Shown one piece after another: positions 1 through 8,276 of a DNA stretch of 63,768 bases. Within the stretch, counting starts at the first letter, position 1. Every line of letters starts with the position of its first letter. The stretch covers positions 1 through 63,768 of the forward strand of contig JAAGNR010000084.1 in the NCBI GenBank assembly GCA_010435995.1, written 5' to 3'. The DNA comes from Ferrovum sp. (GTDB lineage Bacteria > Pseudomonadota > Gammaproteobacteria > Burkholderiales > Ferrovaceae). The notes beneath the pieces were generated by a model. That model saw only the letters and a list, made by a program, of their open reading frames with translations, did no database searches and was not told the DNA's origin. The position numbers were made by a program, and so were the translations under genes.

Positions 1-121
1 CCAAAAGTGGGTCCTGAGGGTCAACCCAACATGGGTCAACTTATGGGGTCTTTTGACGGTTTTTGTAAGCACTGATTTTGATCTGATCACAAAGCTAAGG
101 GGGAATTCGGTCCGCGTTGGC

Positions 122-151
122 TCCCGTAGACTGGGAACATCGTCTACGGGA
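122..151 (-). terminator. Hairpin downstream of pgk, possible terminator
   Basis: A perfect 10-bp inverted repeat (122-131 with 142-151, loop of 10 bases) lies just past the pgk stop codon. It would fold in the pgk transcript, but no U-tract follows, so it may be an RNA-stabilising or factor-dependent end rather than a classic intrinsic terminator. The remaining bases 1-121 show no gene; the only structure I see there is a GGGTCAAC direct repeat at 18-25 and 33-40. Confidence 0.5.
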
Positions 152-161
152 AAGCGGCCAA

Positions 162-1340
162 CTACTGACCCCGGGTTTCAAGGATCTTGACAGCAGGTAA
201 GTCCCGACCTTCAAGAAATTCGAGAAAGGCCCCCCCGCCGGTGGAGATATAAGACACACGGTCGGCAATGTGGTATTTGGATACGGCGGCCAAAGTATCG
301 CCTCCACCCGCGATGGAGAAAGCGGGAGATTCGGCAATCGCTAAGGCCAAGGCCTTGGTGCCCTCGCCAAATTGGTCAAATTCAAACACCCCCACAGGAC
401 CATTCCATACGATGGTGCCGGCGTTTTTGATGATTTCAGCGAGACGTGCCGCGGTTTTTGGACCGATATCAAAAATCATGTCGTCATCGGCTACGGCATC
501 TACCCCCTTCAGGGTCGCCTCGGCATCTTCGGCAAATTTCTTGGCTGTAACCACATCTTCCGGAATGGGGACATCTCCGCCCCGCGCCCGAGCGGCATCG
601 ATGATCTTGCGGGCTTCTGGCACCAGATCGGGTTCTGCCAGGGATTTGCCGATTTTATGGCCTTCTGCCAGAAGAAAGGTGTTGGCGATCCCTCCTCCCA
701 CGATCAGTTGGTCCACTTTCTGAGACAGAGTGGACAGGACGGTGAGTTTGGTCGAGACCTTGGAGCCGGCAACAATGGCTACCAGAGGTCGTGCCGGTTC
801 CTTGAGGGCGCGACCCAAGGCATCCAGTTCTTCTGCCAGCAGAGGACCGGCGCAGGCAATAGGGGCAAATTTCGCTACACCGTGGGTAGATGCTTCAGCG
901 CGGTGCGCAGTGCCGAAGGCATCCATGACAAATACATCGCATAACGCTGCCATGCGGCGGGACAGATCATCACTATCCTTTTTTTCGCCCACATTGAAGC
1001 GCACATTTTCAAACATCACCACTTGACCCGGTTCAATGGTCAAGGGCTGGTCCAACCAGTTGCGAATCAATGGAACGGGCTGTTTCAGCAATTCGGACAA
1101 GCGTTGCGCAACCGGTGCGAGAGAATTGGCATCGTCATAGGCCCCTTCGGTAGGACGTCCCAAGTGGGACATCAACATCAAACGAGCTCCGGCAGCCAAA
1201 GCGTGCCGAATGCCGGGCAAGCTGGCGCGAATGCGCGTGTCATCGGTGATACGTCCATCTTTGAGAGGGACGTTGAGGTCAACGCGCACCAGTACGCGTT
1301 TTTGAGCGAGGTCCAAGTCCTGCATGCGAAGGATACTCAT
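162..1340 (-). CDS. pgk: Phosphoglycerate kinase
   Basis: Interconverts 3-phosphoglycerate plus ATP and 1,3-bisphosphoglycerate plus ADP in glycolysis and the Calvin cycle. The 392-residue product has the usual family length, the N-terminal substrate region ([12 protein letters not shown]), the hinge and nucleotide region, and the C-terminal GGGDTLAAV nucleotide loop. The reading frame stays open for 43 more codons upstream, but the start at 1340 has an AGGA ribosome site nine bases away and gives the family-typical N terminus, so the longer form is rejected. It lies 97 bp downstream of gap in the same direction and is probably co-transcribed with it, next to the divergent cbbR. Confidence 0.97.
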   Translation of the reverse strand: MSILRMQDLDLAQKRVLVRVDLNVPLKDGRITDDTRIRASLPGIRHALAAGARLMLMSHLGRPTEGAYDDANSLAPVAQRLSELLKQPVPLIRNWLDQPLTIEPGQVVMFENVRFNVGEKKDSDDLSRRMAALCDVFVMDAFGTAHRAEASTHGVAKFAPIACAGPLLAEELDALGRALKEPARPLVAIVAGSKVSTKLTVLSTLSQKVDQLIVGGGIANTFLLAEGHKIGKSLAEPDLVPEARKIIDAARARGGDVPIPEDVVTAKKFAEDAEATLKGVDAVADDDMIFDIGPKTAARLAEIIKNAGTIVWNGPVGVFEFDQFGEGTKALALAIAESPAFSIAGGGDTLAAVSKYHIADRVSYISTGGGAFLEFLEGRDLPAVKILETRGQ

Positions 1341-1437
1341 GACGATTTCCTGTGAGGTTTGGTCAATAAAAATCAGCCCCAAACCAAGGGATTCGGGGCT
1401 GACGGGTAAACCATGGGCGGCAGTTGCAGCAAGCCGC

Positions 1438-2454
1438 TTAAGAAGCAGCCATCCACGCGGCGGTGACATCCAGCATGCGGTTGCTGAAGCCCCATTCGTT
1501 GTCGTACCAAGACAGAACCTTCACCAACGTTCCACCAGAGACTTTGGTCAGGGTGGCGTCGAAGGTGCTGGAAGCGGGGTCATGGTTGAAATCCACCGAG
1601 ACCAGAGGGCCTTCATTGTAGTTCAGGATTCCCTTGAGGGGCCCCGAGCTGGCAGCAGCTTTCATGATCTCGTTGATTTCTTCCACGGTGGTGGCACGAG
1701 CGGCTTAAAAGGTGAGGTCAACCAGGGACACATTGATGGTGGGAACCCGTACGGCGAAGCCATCCAGTTTGCCATTCAATTCTGGCAAGACCAATCCGAC
1801 AGCAGCGGCGGCGCCGGTTTTGGTCGGGATCATGGACATGGTGGCGGAACGGGCACGACGCAGGTCGGAGTGATACACATCCGTCAGCACTTGATCGTTG
1901 GTGTAAGAGTGAACGGTGGTCATTAAACCTTTGACGAGGCCGATTTTCTCATGGAGGGGCTTGACCAAAGGAGCCAGACAGTTGGTGGTGCAGGAAGCAT
2001 TGGAAATCACGGTCATGTCGGAACGCAGGATGTTATGATTGACCCCGAACACCACGGTAGCGTCCACGTCGTTCCCCCCTGGCGCCGAAATAACCACCTT
2101 TTTGGCCCCCCCCTTGAGATGGGCCGAAGCTTTTTCCTTGGTGGTGAAGAGCCCGGTACACTCCAGAACCACGTCAACGCCTACGCTGCCCCAAGGGATC
2201 TCTGCAGGATTGCGCTGGGAGAAAACGGGAATATGGTCACCGTTGACCACCATGGCATTGCCCTCTACGGAGACATCTCCGTTAAACCGTCCGTGAGCAG
2301 TATCGAAGCGGGTCAGATGGGCGTTGGTTTCTGAATTACCCAGATCGTTGATAGCGACGATCTGAATGCCTTGCTTATTGCCGGTTTCGTACAGGGCCCG
2401 CAAGACATTGCGACCGATGCGACCATAACCGTTGATACCGACGCGAACAGCCAT
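1438..2454 (-). pseudogene. gap: Type I glyceraldehyde-3-phosphate dehydrogenase, broken by one in-frame stop
   Basis: GAPDH interconverts glyceraldehyde-3-phosphate and 1,3-bisphosphoglycerate. The start at 2454 follows GAGGAG at good spacing and gives the NAD-binding [10 protein letters not shown]; the catalytic cysteine motif SNASCTTNC and TVHSYT are present. After SLVDLTF the codon at 1707-1705 is TAA, and the same frame continues without indel as [11 protein letters not shown] to the canonical C terminus with [12 protein letters not shown], ending at 1438. The family has E or K at the stop position, so one base change (GAA or AAA to TAA) explains it. Truncated product: 249 residues; restored: 338. 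Whether this is a real nonsense mutation, a consensus error or a decoded stop cannot be told from the sequence. Identity is certain. Confidence 0.93.
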
Positions 2455-2506
2455 GAAAATTCTCCTCAAGGTTGACAAGGGTGGGGGATGGTGACTACTG
2501 CCCCCT

Positions 2507-2535
2507 ATTATAAGAAATTGCGGTGATATTATGAA
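2507..2535 (-). promoter_or_regulatory. Sigma-70-type promoter of gap-pgk
   Basis: On the minus strand a perfect TATAAT (2512-2507) sits 17 bases after TTCATA (2535-2530), four of six matches to the -35 consensus. This places the transcript start about 45 bases ahead of the gap start codon. The element overlaps the putative regulator boxes of the cbbR-gap intergenic region. Confidence 0.6.
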
Positions 2536-2545
2536 GGGATTATGA
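2507..2545. promoter_or_regulatory. Repeated ATTAT boxes between gap and cbbR, candidate CbbR operator
   Basis: Three related boxes are visible: ATTATAA (2507-2513), ATTATGA (2528-2534) and ATTATGA (2539-2545). The spacings are 21 and 11 bp, so all fall on about the same DNA face. LysR-type regulators usually bind such A/T-flanked boxes in the region shared with the divergent target. The two right-hand boxes overlap the -35 of gap. Assignment to CbbR is inferred from position only. Confidence 0.4.
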
Positions 2546-2570
2546 TCATCCTGTCACCTATGGGGGGGGC

Positions 2571-3479
2571 ATGCACTTCACTTTTCGTCAATTGCAGATT
2601 TTTGAATCTGTGGCACGACTCCTCAGTTTCTCTCGGGCAAGTGAGGAATTGCATCTTACTCAACCTGCCGTTTCAATGCAAATCAAGCAGTTGGAGGACG
2701 TTGTTGGGGTTCCTCTGTTTGAACAGATGGGCAAGCGAGTTTTTTTGACCCACGCTGGAGAAGAACTCTATCCCCATACTCGGGCCATCGCACGACAGAT
2801 GAAAGATGCCAAGGAAGCACTGGAAAGTCTGCGTGAAGGCATTGGTGGACGTCTCGATATTGCCATTATCAGCACCGCCAAATATTTTGCGCCGGCACTG
2901 TTGTCTCGTTTTTGCGAACAGTATCCTACGGTGCAACTGAAATTATCGGTATCCAACCGTGCCGGGATCGTGCGTCAGTTGTTGCATAACGAAGTGGATC
3001 TGGTCATTATGGGGCAACCCCCAGAAGAGATGGGTGTGGTGATGGAGCCTTTTGCCCGTAATGCCCATATCATTGTGGCCCCCCCTCATCATCCATTGAC
3101 CCAGAAAGCGGTCGTGACGGTGACTGAATTGGCTAGAGAAGCCTTTTTAATGCGCGAGAAAGGGTCGGGAACACGGCAATTACTGGAGCGTTTTCTTTTG
3201 TCCCACGGGGTGGAAGTTCAGCCGCGCATGGAAATGAGTAGCAACGAAACCATTAAGCAGGCGGCCATTGCAGGGATGGGCATTGCGTTTCTCTCAGAGC
3301 ACACGGTAACTTTGGAGTTGGAAACGGAGCGTCTGAAAGTTCTGCCGGTTGCTGGCCTGCCCATTGTGCGTGATTGGAACTTGGTACACCACCGCGATAA
3401 AAGATTGTCGCCAGTGGCACGTGCCTTCAAAGCGTTTTTGCTGGAACAAGCACCCCAGATGTTACCCCGAGTGGGCTAA
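2571..3479 (+). CDS. cbbR: LysR-family transcriptional regulator, CbbR type
   Basis: 302 residues, the standard LysR length. Residues 1-65 form the winged helix-turn-helix (FRQLQIFESVAR, then LTQPAVSMQIKQLE), and the rest is the two-lobed effector domain. CbbR proteins activate Calvin-cycle operons in response to metabolites such as NADPH or RuBP. The N-terminal sequence and the position divergent from gap-pgk support CbbR rather than another LysR member. The ribosome site is a run of eight G at 2562-2569 ending one base before the ATG, which is unusual. The 3' end overlaps the convergent phosphatase gene by 18 bp. No RuBisCO genes are in the window, so the target set is inferred. Confidence 0.85.
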   Translation: MHFTFRQLQIFESVARLLSFSRASEELHLTQPAVSMQIKQLEDVVGVPLFEQMGKRVFLTHAGEELYPHTRAIARQMKDAKEALESLREGIGGRLDIAIISTAKYFAPALLSRFCEQYPTVQLKLSVSNRAGIVRQLLHNEVDLVIMGQPPEEMGVVMEPFARNAHIIVAPPHHPLTQKAVVTVTELAREAFLMREKGSGTRQLLERFLLSHGVEVQPRMEMSSNETIKQAAIAGMGIAFLSEHTVTLELETERLKVLPVAGLPIVRDWNLVHHRDKRLSPVARAFKAFLLEQAPQMLPRVG

Positions 3480-4256
3480 GCGCTCCTGACTCAGCCAACG
3501 TTGCCAAAGATCGAAGAGTGCTGGGTTGCCCGCCGCAATCACCGAACGTGTCCAAGATTCTCCAGACCAGAAGTTTTCTTGTTCCAGCGAGCGATAGGCC
3601 CCCCCCGCTTCTTCAAGAATCAGAGCGCCTGCGGCATAGTCCCAAAGTTTTTGACCGCCGTGGAGGTACAGATTGAAGCGCCCAGCGGCGACATGGCACC
3701 ATTCCAGGCTGCAGGCACCGAAGTTGCGTTGTGAGGCATAAGGGGGGTGGGTCACGAGCGCCATGGCCAAAAACCGGGGCAATCTTTTGAGGTCGACTGA
3801 CGCAATGGCTTGTGCCAGATCGGGGGGGGCAGAAGGAGAGTAGAGCCGGCGTTCATTCATCCATGCGCCTTGTGTGGTTGCAGCTGAGAAGGTTTCCTGG
3901 GACAAGGGGTCGTATACCGCACCCAATATCGGGCGACCATTTTGGAGCAAAGCCACAGAAATGGCGAAATAAGGGATGCCGTGAACAAAGTTTGAAGTGC
4001 CGTCTATGGGGTCGACGCACCATAGGTATTCATGGGCCACCCACAATTGCTGTTGTTCTTCCGCAGACATTTCTTCGCCCAGCAGAGGGGCTGGCATCAG
4101 GGTCGGCAAAAGTTGGCCCAAGGCCGTTTGAGTGGCAAGGTCGGCGGCAGTGAAAAGGCTGCCATCTGCCTTGCGTTCGTAAGCAACCCTTTGATAGCGC
4201 GGCAGGATTTCCTGGCGAGCCACTTGGTGCAGCATCTGAATAAGAGCTTGGCGCAT
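3462..4256 (-). CDS. Inositol monophosphatase family protein
   Basis: A 264-residue Mg-dependent phosphatase of the SuhB/CysQ/histidinol-phosphatase superfamily. Visible metal-binding motifs are GEE (residues 60-62), DPIDGTSNF (82-90) and WDYAAGALILEEAGG near residue 207. The start at 4256 has GGAG upstream and gives the typical length; an in-frame upstream ATG at 4307 would overlap rsmE. The substrate is uncertain: inositol-1-phosphate, histidinol phosphate, PAP and fructose-1,6-bisphosphate are all handled by relatives. The 3' end overlaps cbbR tail to tail. Confidence 0.85.
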   Translation of the reverse strand: MRQALIQMLHQVARQEILPRYQRVAYERKADGSLFTAADLATQTALGQLLPTLMPAPLLGEEMSAEEQQQLWVAHEYLWCVDPIDGTSNFVHGIPYFAISVALLQNGRPILGAVYDPLSQETFSAATTQGAWMNERRLYSPSAPPDLAQAIASVDLKRLPRFLAMALVTHPPYASQRNFGACSLEWCHVAAGRFNLYLHGGQKLWDYAAGALILEEAGGAYRSLEQENFWSGESWTRSVIAAGNPALFDLWQRWLSQERLAHSG

Positions 4257-4305
4257 GGCTCCATGATAGCATGGGACCCTAATTTTCCAAGAGTCTGGAG
4301 CTTGC

Positions 4306-5043
4306 ATGATGTTGCCGAGGTTTTATTGTCCTGACCATACACTTATGAAAAAGGGGGGCGCGTTGCCGCCTGAGGTAGCACGCCATGCCGTACGTGTCCT
4401 GCGGTTGCGGGTGGGGGATGCTTTGATTCTGTTTGACGGTCAGGGTGGTGAATATCTGACGAGCGTGATTCAGATCGAAGGGGATCGAGTGGGGGTTGCG
4501 GTTGGGGTTCCTAGTGCCGTAGAGCGAGAATCTCCGCTGTCAATCACCCTGATTCAGGGGCTTTGTTCGACAGAAAAAATGGACTGGATTCTTCAGAAAG
4601 CAGTCGAGCTGGGGGTTCAACACTTCTGGGTGGTGGCTATGGAACGCAGTATGGTGCGTCTCACCGGAGAACGGGCAGAGCGCCGCTGTCTTCATTGGCA
4701 AAAGGTGATTGTATCGGCTTGTGAACAAAGTGGACGCAATCATGTTCCCGATTTGGGTTATTTTGCGTCACTGGATGAACTGTTGCCTCTGCTTCCCCTT
4801 GGGGGAAATCAATTGTTATTGAATCCGGCGGGGACGAAGGGACTCGCCGACTTCATTCCGTCGGGGAAGGAAATTTTTCTGTGGGTGGGGCCTGAAGGCG
4901 GATTGAGTGCGGCGGAAGAAGCGCGGGCGCGCCACGCCGGATTCGTGGACTGGCGGGTTGGCCCACGAATTTTGCGTACCGAGACGGCTGCATTAGCTGT
5001 GGTGGCAGGGCTGCAAATGCGTTTTGGCGATTGGCACTTGTGA
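4306..5043 (+). CDS. rsmE: 16S rRNA (uracil-1498-N3)-methyltransferase
   Basis: RsmE uses S-adenosylmethionine to methylate N3 of U1498 in the decoding region of 16S rRNA. The 245-residue product has an N-terminal PUA-like domain (residues 1-75, with EVARHAVRVLRL) and a knotted SPOUT methyltransferase domain with the diagnostic GPEGGLS and LRTETAALAVVAGL near the C terminus. GGAG stands five bases ahead of the first of two tandem ATG codons. It diverges from the phosphatase gene. Confidence 0.95.
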   Translation: MMLPRFYCPDHTLMKKGGALPPEVARHAVRVLRLRVGDALILFDGQGGEYLTSVIQIEGDRVGVAVGVPSAVERESPLSITLIQGLCSTEKMDWILQKAVELGVQHFWVVAMERSMVRLTGERAERRCLHWQKVIVSACEQSGRNHVPDLGYFASLDELLPLLPLGGNQLLLNPAGTKGLADFIPSGKEIFLWVGPEGGLSAAEEARARHAGFVDWRVGPRILRTETAALAVVAGLQMRFGDWHL

Positions 5044-5112
5044 TGATGACAGAGGCTGTGCCTATTTGGCTCGGTCAATGATAGACTTATTCATGATCTT
5101 ACTGGACATTAC

Positions 5113-6435
5113 ATGAAAAACAGTCAGGAATTCGTGGCTTGGTTTCGTGCCGCTACGCCTTACATTCACGGCTTCCGTGGGCAGACCTTTGTCGTCGCCT
5201 TTGGTGGAGAGGTCGTGGCTGACGGCAAGTTCGTGGCACTGACCCATGACCTCAACTTGTTGCAGAGCTTGGGAGTTCGTCTGGTGCTGGTCCATGGGGC
5301 GCGTCCCCAGACCGAAACCCGACTGTCCCAGCGCGGCTTGACTCCCCACTATGTGGACGGCATTCGTGTGACCGATGGGGTGGCTCTGGATTGCGTGATT
5401 GAGGCCTCGGGGACTCTAGGTGTAGAGATCAGCGCCTTGCTTTCCATGGGGATTGCCGAGTCCCCCATGGCGGGTTCGGCCATTCGGGTGGCCACAGGTA
5501 ATTTTGTGACAGCCCGCCCAGTGGGGGTGGTGGAAGGGGTGGATTTTCAATACACCGGGCGGGTACGTAAAATCGATGCGGTCGGCATCGAGCGTCGCCT
5601 GGAAGATGGAGAGATCGTACTTTTGCCCCCTTTGGGCTATTCTCCCACGGGAGAAATTTATAATCTGACGGTGGAAGAAGTGGCAACAACCGCCGCAGTG
5701 GCTTTGCAAGCAGCCAAACTGATATTTTTGACGGATACGCCGGGAGCAGTAAATGCGCACGGGGAATTGGCCAGTGCGCTTTCCGCACAACAGGCAGAAA
5801 ACCTATTGCAGGATACGGAGCAGCAACCCGAAGATATCCGTTTCTATCTCCCGTGCGCGGTTCGTGCTTGCCGTCAAGGGGTTGCACGGGTGCATTTGTT
5901 GGATCGCCATCGTGATGGGGCAGTCTTGCTGGAGTTGTTTACTTCGGATGGGGTGGGGACGCTGGTGACCCCAGATATCCCGGATGTTCTGCGAGCTGCT
6001 ACATTGGAAGACGTTCCTGGTCTATTGGCTGTGATAGAACCCCTCGAGGCAGAAGGCGCTTTGGTTAAGCGCGATCGGGTGTTATTGGAGACGGAAATTG
6101 AACGTTTCACGGTGTTGTTGCATGACGGGCGAGTCATTGGGTGCGTAGCCCTTTATCCTTACCCGGAAGAAGGTTGTGCCGAGCTGGCATGTTTGGCAGT
6201 AACTCCGGAATTTCGTAACCGTGGGCGTGGCGATGTTTTGTTGCGTCATGTGGTAGAACAGGCTCAGGCTTTGGGTATCAACCAGTTGTTTTTGTTGAGT
6301 GCGCGCACGGGCCAGTGGTTTGCTGAACGAGGTTTTGAAGAAACGGAAGTGAGCGCTTTGCCTGCTGGGCGCCAGCAACTCTACAACTATCGCCGCCGCT
6401 CCAAGGTGTTTGTCAAATCCTTGCGCACAGAGTAA
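5113..6435 (+). CDS. argA: Amino-acid N-acetyltransferase (N-acetylglutamate synthase)
   Basis: ArgA transfers acetyl from acetyl-CoA to glutamate, the first step of arginine synthesis. The 440-residue product has the classic two-domain layout: an amino-acid-kinase-like domain (about residues 20-285, starting GFRGQTFVVAFGG), which binds arginine for feedback inhibition, and a C-terminal GNAT domain (about 295-440, with acetyl-CoA loop LAVTPEFRNRGRG). The length matches the E. coli enzyme. It stands alone between rsmE and yggX, with no other arg genes nearby. Confidence 0.96.
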   Translation: MKNSQEFVAWFRAATPYIHGFRGQTFVVAFGGEVVADGKFVALTHDLNLLQSLGVRLVLVHGARPQTETRLSQRGLTPHYVDGIRVTDGVALDCVIEASGTLGVEISALLSMGIAESPMAGSAIRVATGNFVTARPVGVVEGVDFQYTGRVRKIDAVGIERRLEDGEIVLLPPLGYSPTGEIYNLTVEEVATTAAVALQAAKLIFLTDTPGAVNAHGELASALSAQQAENLLQDTEQQPEDIRFYLPCAVRACRQGVARVHLLDRHRDGAVLLELFTSDGVGTLVTPDIPDVLRAATLEDVPGLLAVIEPLEAEGALVKRDRVLLETEIERFTVLLHDGRVIGCVALYPYPEEGCAELACLAVTPEFRNRGRGDVLLRHVVEQAQALGINQLFLLSARTGQWFAERGFEETEVSALPAGRQQLYNYRRRSKVFVKSLRTE

Positions 6436-6450
6436 TTTTTTGTTTTGCGG

Positions 6451-6480
6451 TATTATTTATAATCTATTCTCATTTTCCGG
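6451..6480 (+). promoter_or_regulatory. Probable yggX promoter with a Fur-like half site
   Basis: A TATAAT at 6458-6463 lies about 30 bases ahead of the yggX start, with no good -35 at the usual distance. The overlapping stretch 6464-6475 contains ATTCTCATT, which resembles one arm of a Fur box; the other arm is poor. The -10 is reasonable; the Fur reading is speculative. Confidence 0.35.
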
Positions 6481-6493
6481 ATGAAGGTTAGTC

Positions 6494-6766
6494 ATGAGTC
6501 GAACAGTACATTGCGTCAAATTGAATAAAGAAGCCAAGGGTCTGGATTTTGCCCCTTATCCAGGGCCACTGGGAGTGCGTCTCTATAACGAGGTCTCTGA
6601 AGAAGCGTGGAAACAGTGGATTGGACATCAGACTATGCTGATCAATGAAAATCGCTTGAACCTGGCAGATCCTGAGGCGCGTCAGTATCTGGCTCAGCAA
6701 ATGGAGGCTCATTTCTTCGGGGCCGGAGCTGAGCAGGCATCGGGCTATGTTCCCCCGCGTTCATGA
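6494..6766 (+). CDS. yggX: Probable Fe(2+)-trafficking protein YggX
   Basis: A 90-residue cytoplasmic protein of the YggX family, linked to protecting and moving labile iron for Fe-S clusters. It has the conserved early cysteine ([11 protein letters not shown]7) and the family signature ...[18 protein letters not shown]... with normal length. The stop overlaps the phoU stop by six bases in a palindromic TCATGA, so the two genes converge. Confidence 0.95.
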   Translation: MSRTVHCVKLNKEAKGLDFAPYPGPLGVRLYNEVSEEAWKQWIGHQTMLINENRLNLADPEARQYLAQQMEAHFFGAGAEQASGYVPPRS

Positions 6767-7474
6767 GTCGCTGATGATGGTGCGTTCCACTTCCTCCATG
6801 GAAGTGTGACGCACATCCTTGCCTTTCACCAGATAAATCACATATTCCGCCATATTTTTGGCATGGTCGCCGATCCGTTCCACCGCTTTGGCGGCGAAGA
6901 GAATATCGATGGCGTTGGAAATGGTGCGAGGATCTTCCATCATGAAAGTGATGAGTTGGCGCAATATCCCCCGAAAGGACTCATCCACATCCCGGTCATC
7001 ACGCAACACCTGAGCTGCGCTATTGGCATCTAGGCGGGCGAAGGAATCCAAGGAATGGCCCAGCATACGCACGGCCAGTTGCGCCGCATGACGCAGATCT
7101 ACTGGGAGATGCGGTTGGAGTAAGCGATCGTTTTCATGGAGCAGCAATGCCATCCGCGCCATTTTTTTGGCTTCATCGCCGATGCGTTCGAGATCTGTGA
7201 TAGTTTTTATGATGGCCAAAATCAATCGCAGATCGCCGGCAGCAGGCTGGCGACGGGCGATGATGTGAGTACAGTCCTCATCAATGCTGACCTCTAGCCC
7301 ATTGATTCTACGATCCGTTTCGATCACTTGGCGAGCCAGAGCCACATTTCCGTCTTGCAGGGCAGTGACGGCGGATTCTATTTGTTCCTCTATCATCCCC
7401 CCCATACGCAGGACTTTGGCACGAACATTTTCCAATTCCACATCAAACTGCTTAGCGATATGTTCTTGAGGCAT
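6761..7474 (-). CDS. phoU: Phosphate signalling complex protein PhoU
   Basis: PhoU restrains the PhoR-PhoB phosphate response when phosphate is plentiful by acting with the Pst transporter. The 237-residue product shows two PhoU three-helix repeats, each with the metal-cluster motif ([13 protein letters not shown] in the first, [15 protein letters not shown] in the second). The start at 7474 follows GGAG and gives [11 protein letters not shown], a typical N terminus; a longer frame upstream would run into rpiA. No pst or phoBR genes are adjacent. It lies 14 bp behind rpiA on the same strand. Confidence 0.95.
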   Translation of the reverse strand: MPQEHIAKQFDVELENVRAKVLRMGGMIEEQIESAVTALQDGNVALARQVIETDRRINGLEVSIDEDCTHIIARRQPAAGDLRLILAIIKTITDLERIGDEAKKMARMALLLHENDRLLQPHLPVDLRHAAQLAVRMLGHSLDSFARLDANSAAQVLRDDRDVDESFRGILRQLITFMMEDPRTISNAIDILFAAKAVERIGDHAKNMAEYVIYLVKGKDVRHTSMEEVERTIISDS

Positions 7475-7488
7475 GACAGGCTCCAAAA

Positions 7489-8148
7489 TCAGCGGTTCGA
7501 GGTGCGCACGCCAGTGGCAGTGGCAAGAATGAGGACGTCGGCAGGACGGCGGGCAAAGAGCCCGCACATGACCACACCCGTAATGGCGGACAGGCGGGTT
7601 TCCATGTCCACAGGGTCGATGATGTTGAGGTTATGAATATCCAGAATGAGATTCCCATTATCCGTGGTGAATCCTTCACGTAGGACGGGTTGACCCCCCA
7701 ACCGTACCACTTCCCTGGCGACGAAGCTGCGTGCCATGGGAATGACTTCCAAAGGCAAGGGGAAACGCCCTAATACGGCAACCTGCTTCTTTTCATCCGC
7801 GATACAGACAAATTTTTTGGCGACGGCGGCAACGATTTTTTCCCGTGTCAAGGCACCCCCTCCCCCTTTGATCATGGCGAGTCCGGAGGTGATTTCGTCG
7901 GCTCCGTCCACATATACGGGTAAGTCATTGACACTGTTCAGGTCGAAAACCGGAATCCCTGCAGCCTTGAGTCGTGCCGTAGAAGCTTCCGAACTGGAAA
8001 CGGCTCCGTTGATGCGCCCTTTGCGTGTAGCCAGCGCGTCAATGAAAAAATTCACGGTGGACGCAGTTCCAACCCCAATCAGTGCGTCATCCGGAACATA
8101 ATCCAGGGCGGCCTGCGCGGCCGCTTTTTTCAGGTCATCCTGATTCAT
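7489..8148 (-). CDS. rpiA: Ribose-5-phosphate isomerase A
   Basis: RpiA interconverts ribose-5-phosphate and ribulose-5-phosphate in the pentose-phosphate pathway, and in autotrophs supplies the Calvin cycle. 219 residues, the normal length, with the phosphate loop [12 protein letters not shown], catalytic DGADE and [17 protein letters not shown] is well placed ahead of the start. It is probably transcribed together with phoU. Confidence 0.97.
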   Translation of the reverse strand: MNQDDLKKAAAQAALDYVPDDALIGVGTASTVNFFIDALATRKGRINGAVSSSEASTARLKAAGIPVFDLNSVNDLPVYVDGADEITSGLAMIKGGGGALTREKIVAAVAKKFVCIADEKKQVAVLGRFPLPLEVIPMARSFVAREVVRLGGQPVLREGFTTDNGNLILDIHNLNIIDPVDMETRLSAITGVVMCGLFARRPADVLILATATGVRTSNR

Positions 8149-8276
8149 GAAAATTCCTCGAAAGCGACAAGCATAACCCCATCCGCAACCAGACTCAACC
8201 GCAAAGGAATGATTCAGGGTTGGGGGAAGGCGTAAAGTTTGCTACTCTGCGGATATTGAATGAGGATTGAACACCA

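Noticed and set aside
1341-1469. 43-codon N-terminal extension of pgk
   Set aside because: The start at 1340 has a good ribosome site and gives the family N terminus; the extension is unrelated to Pgk.
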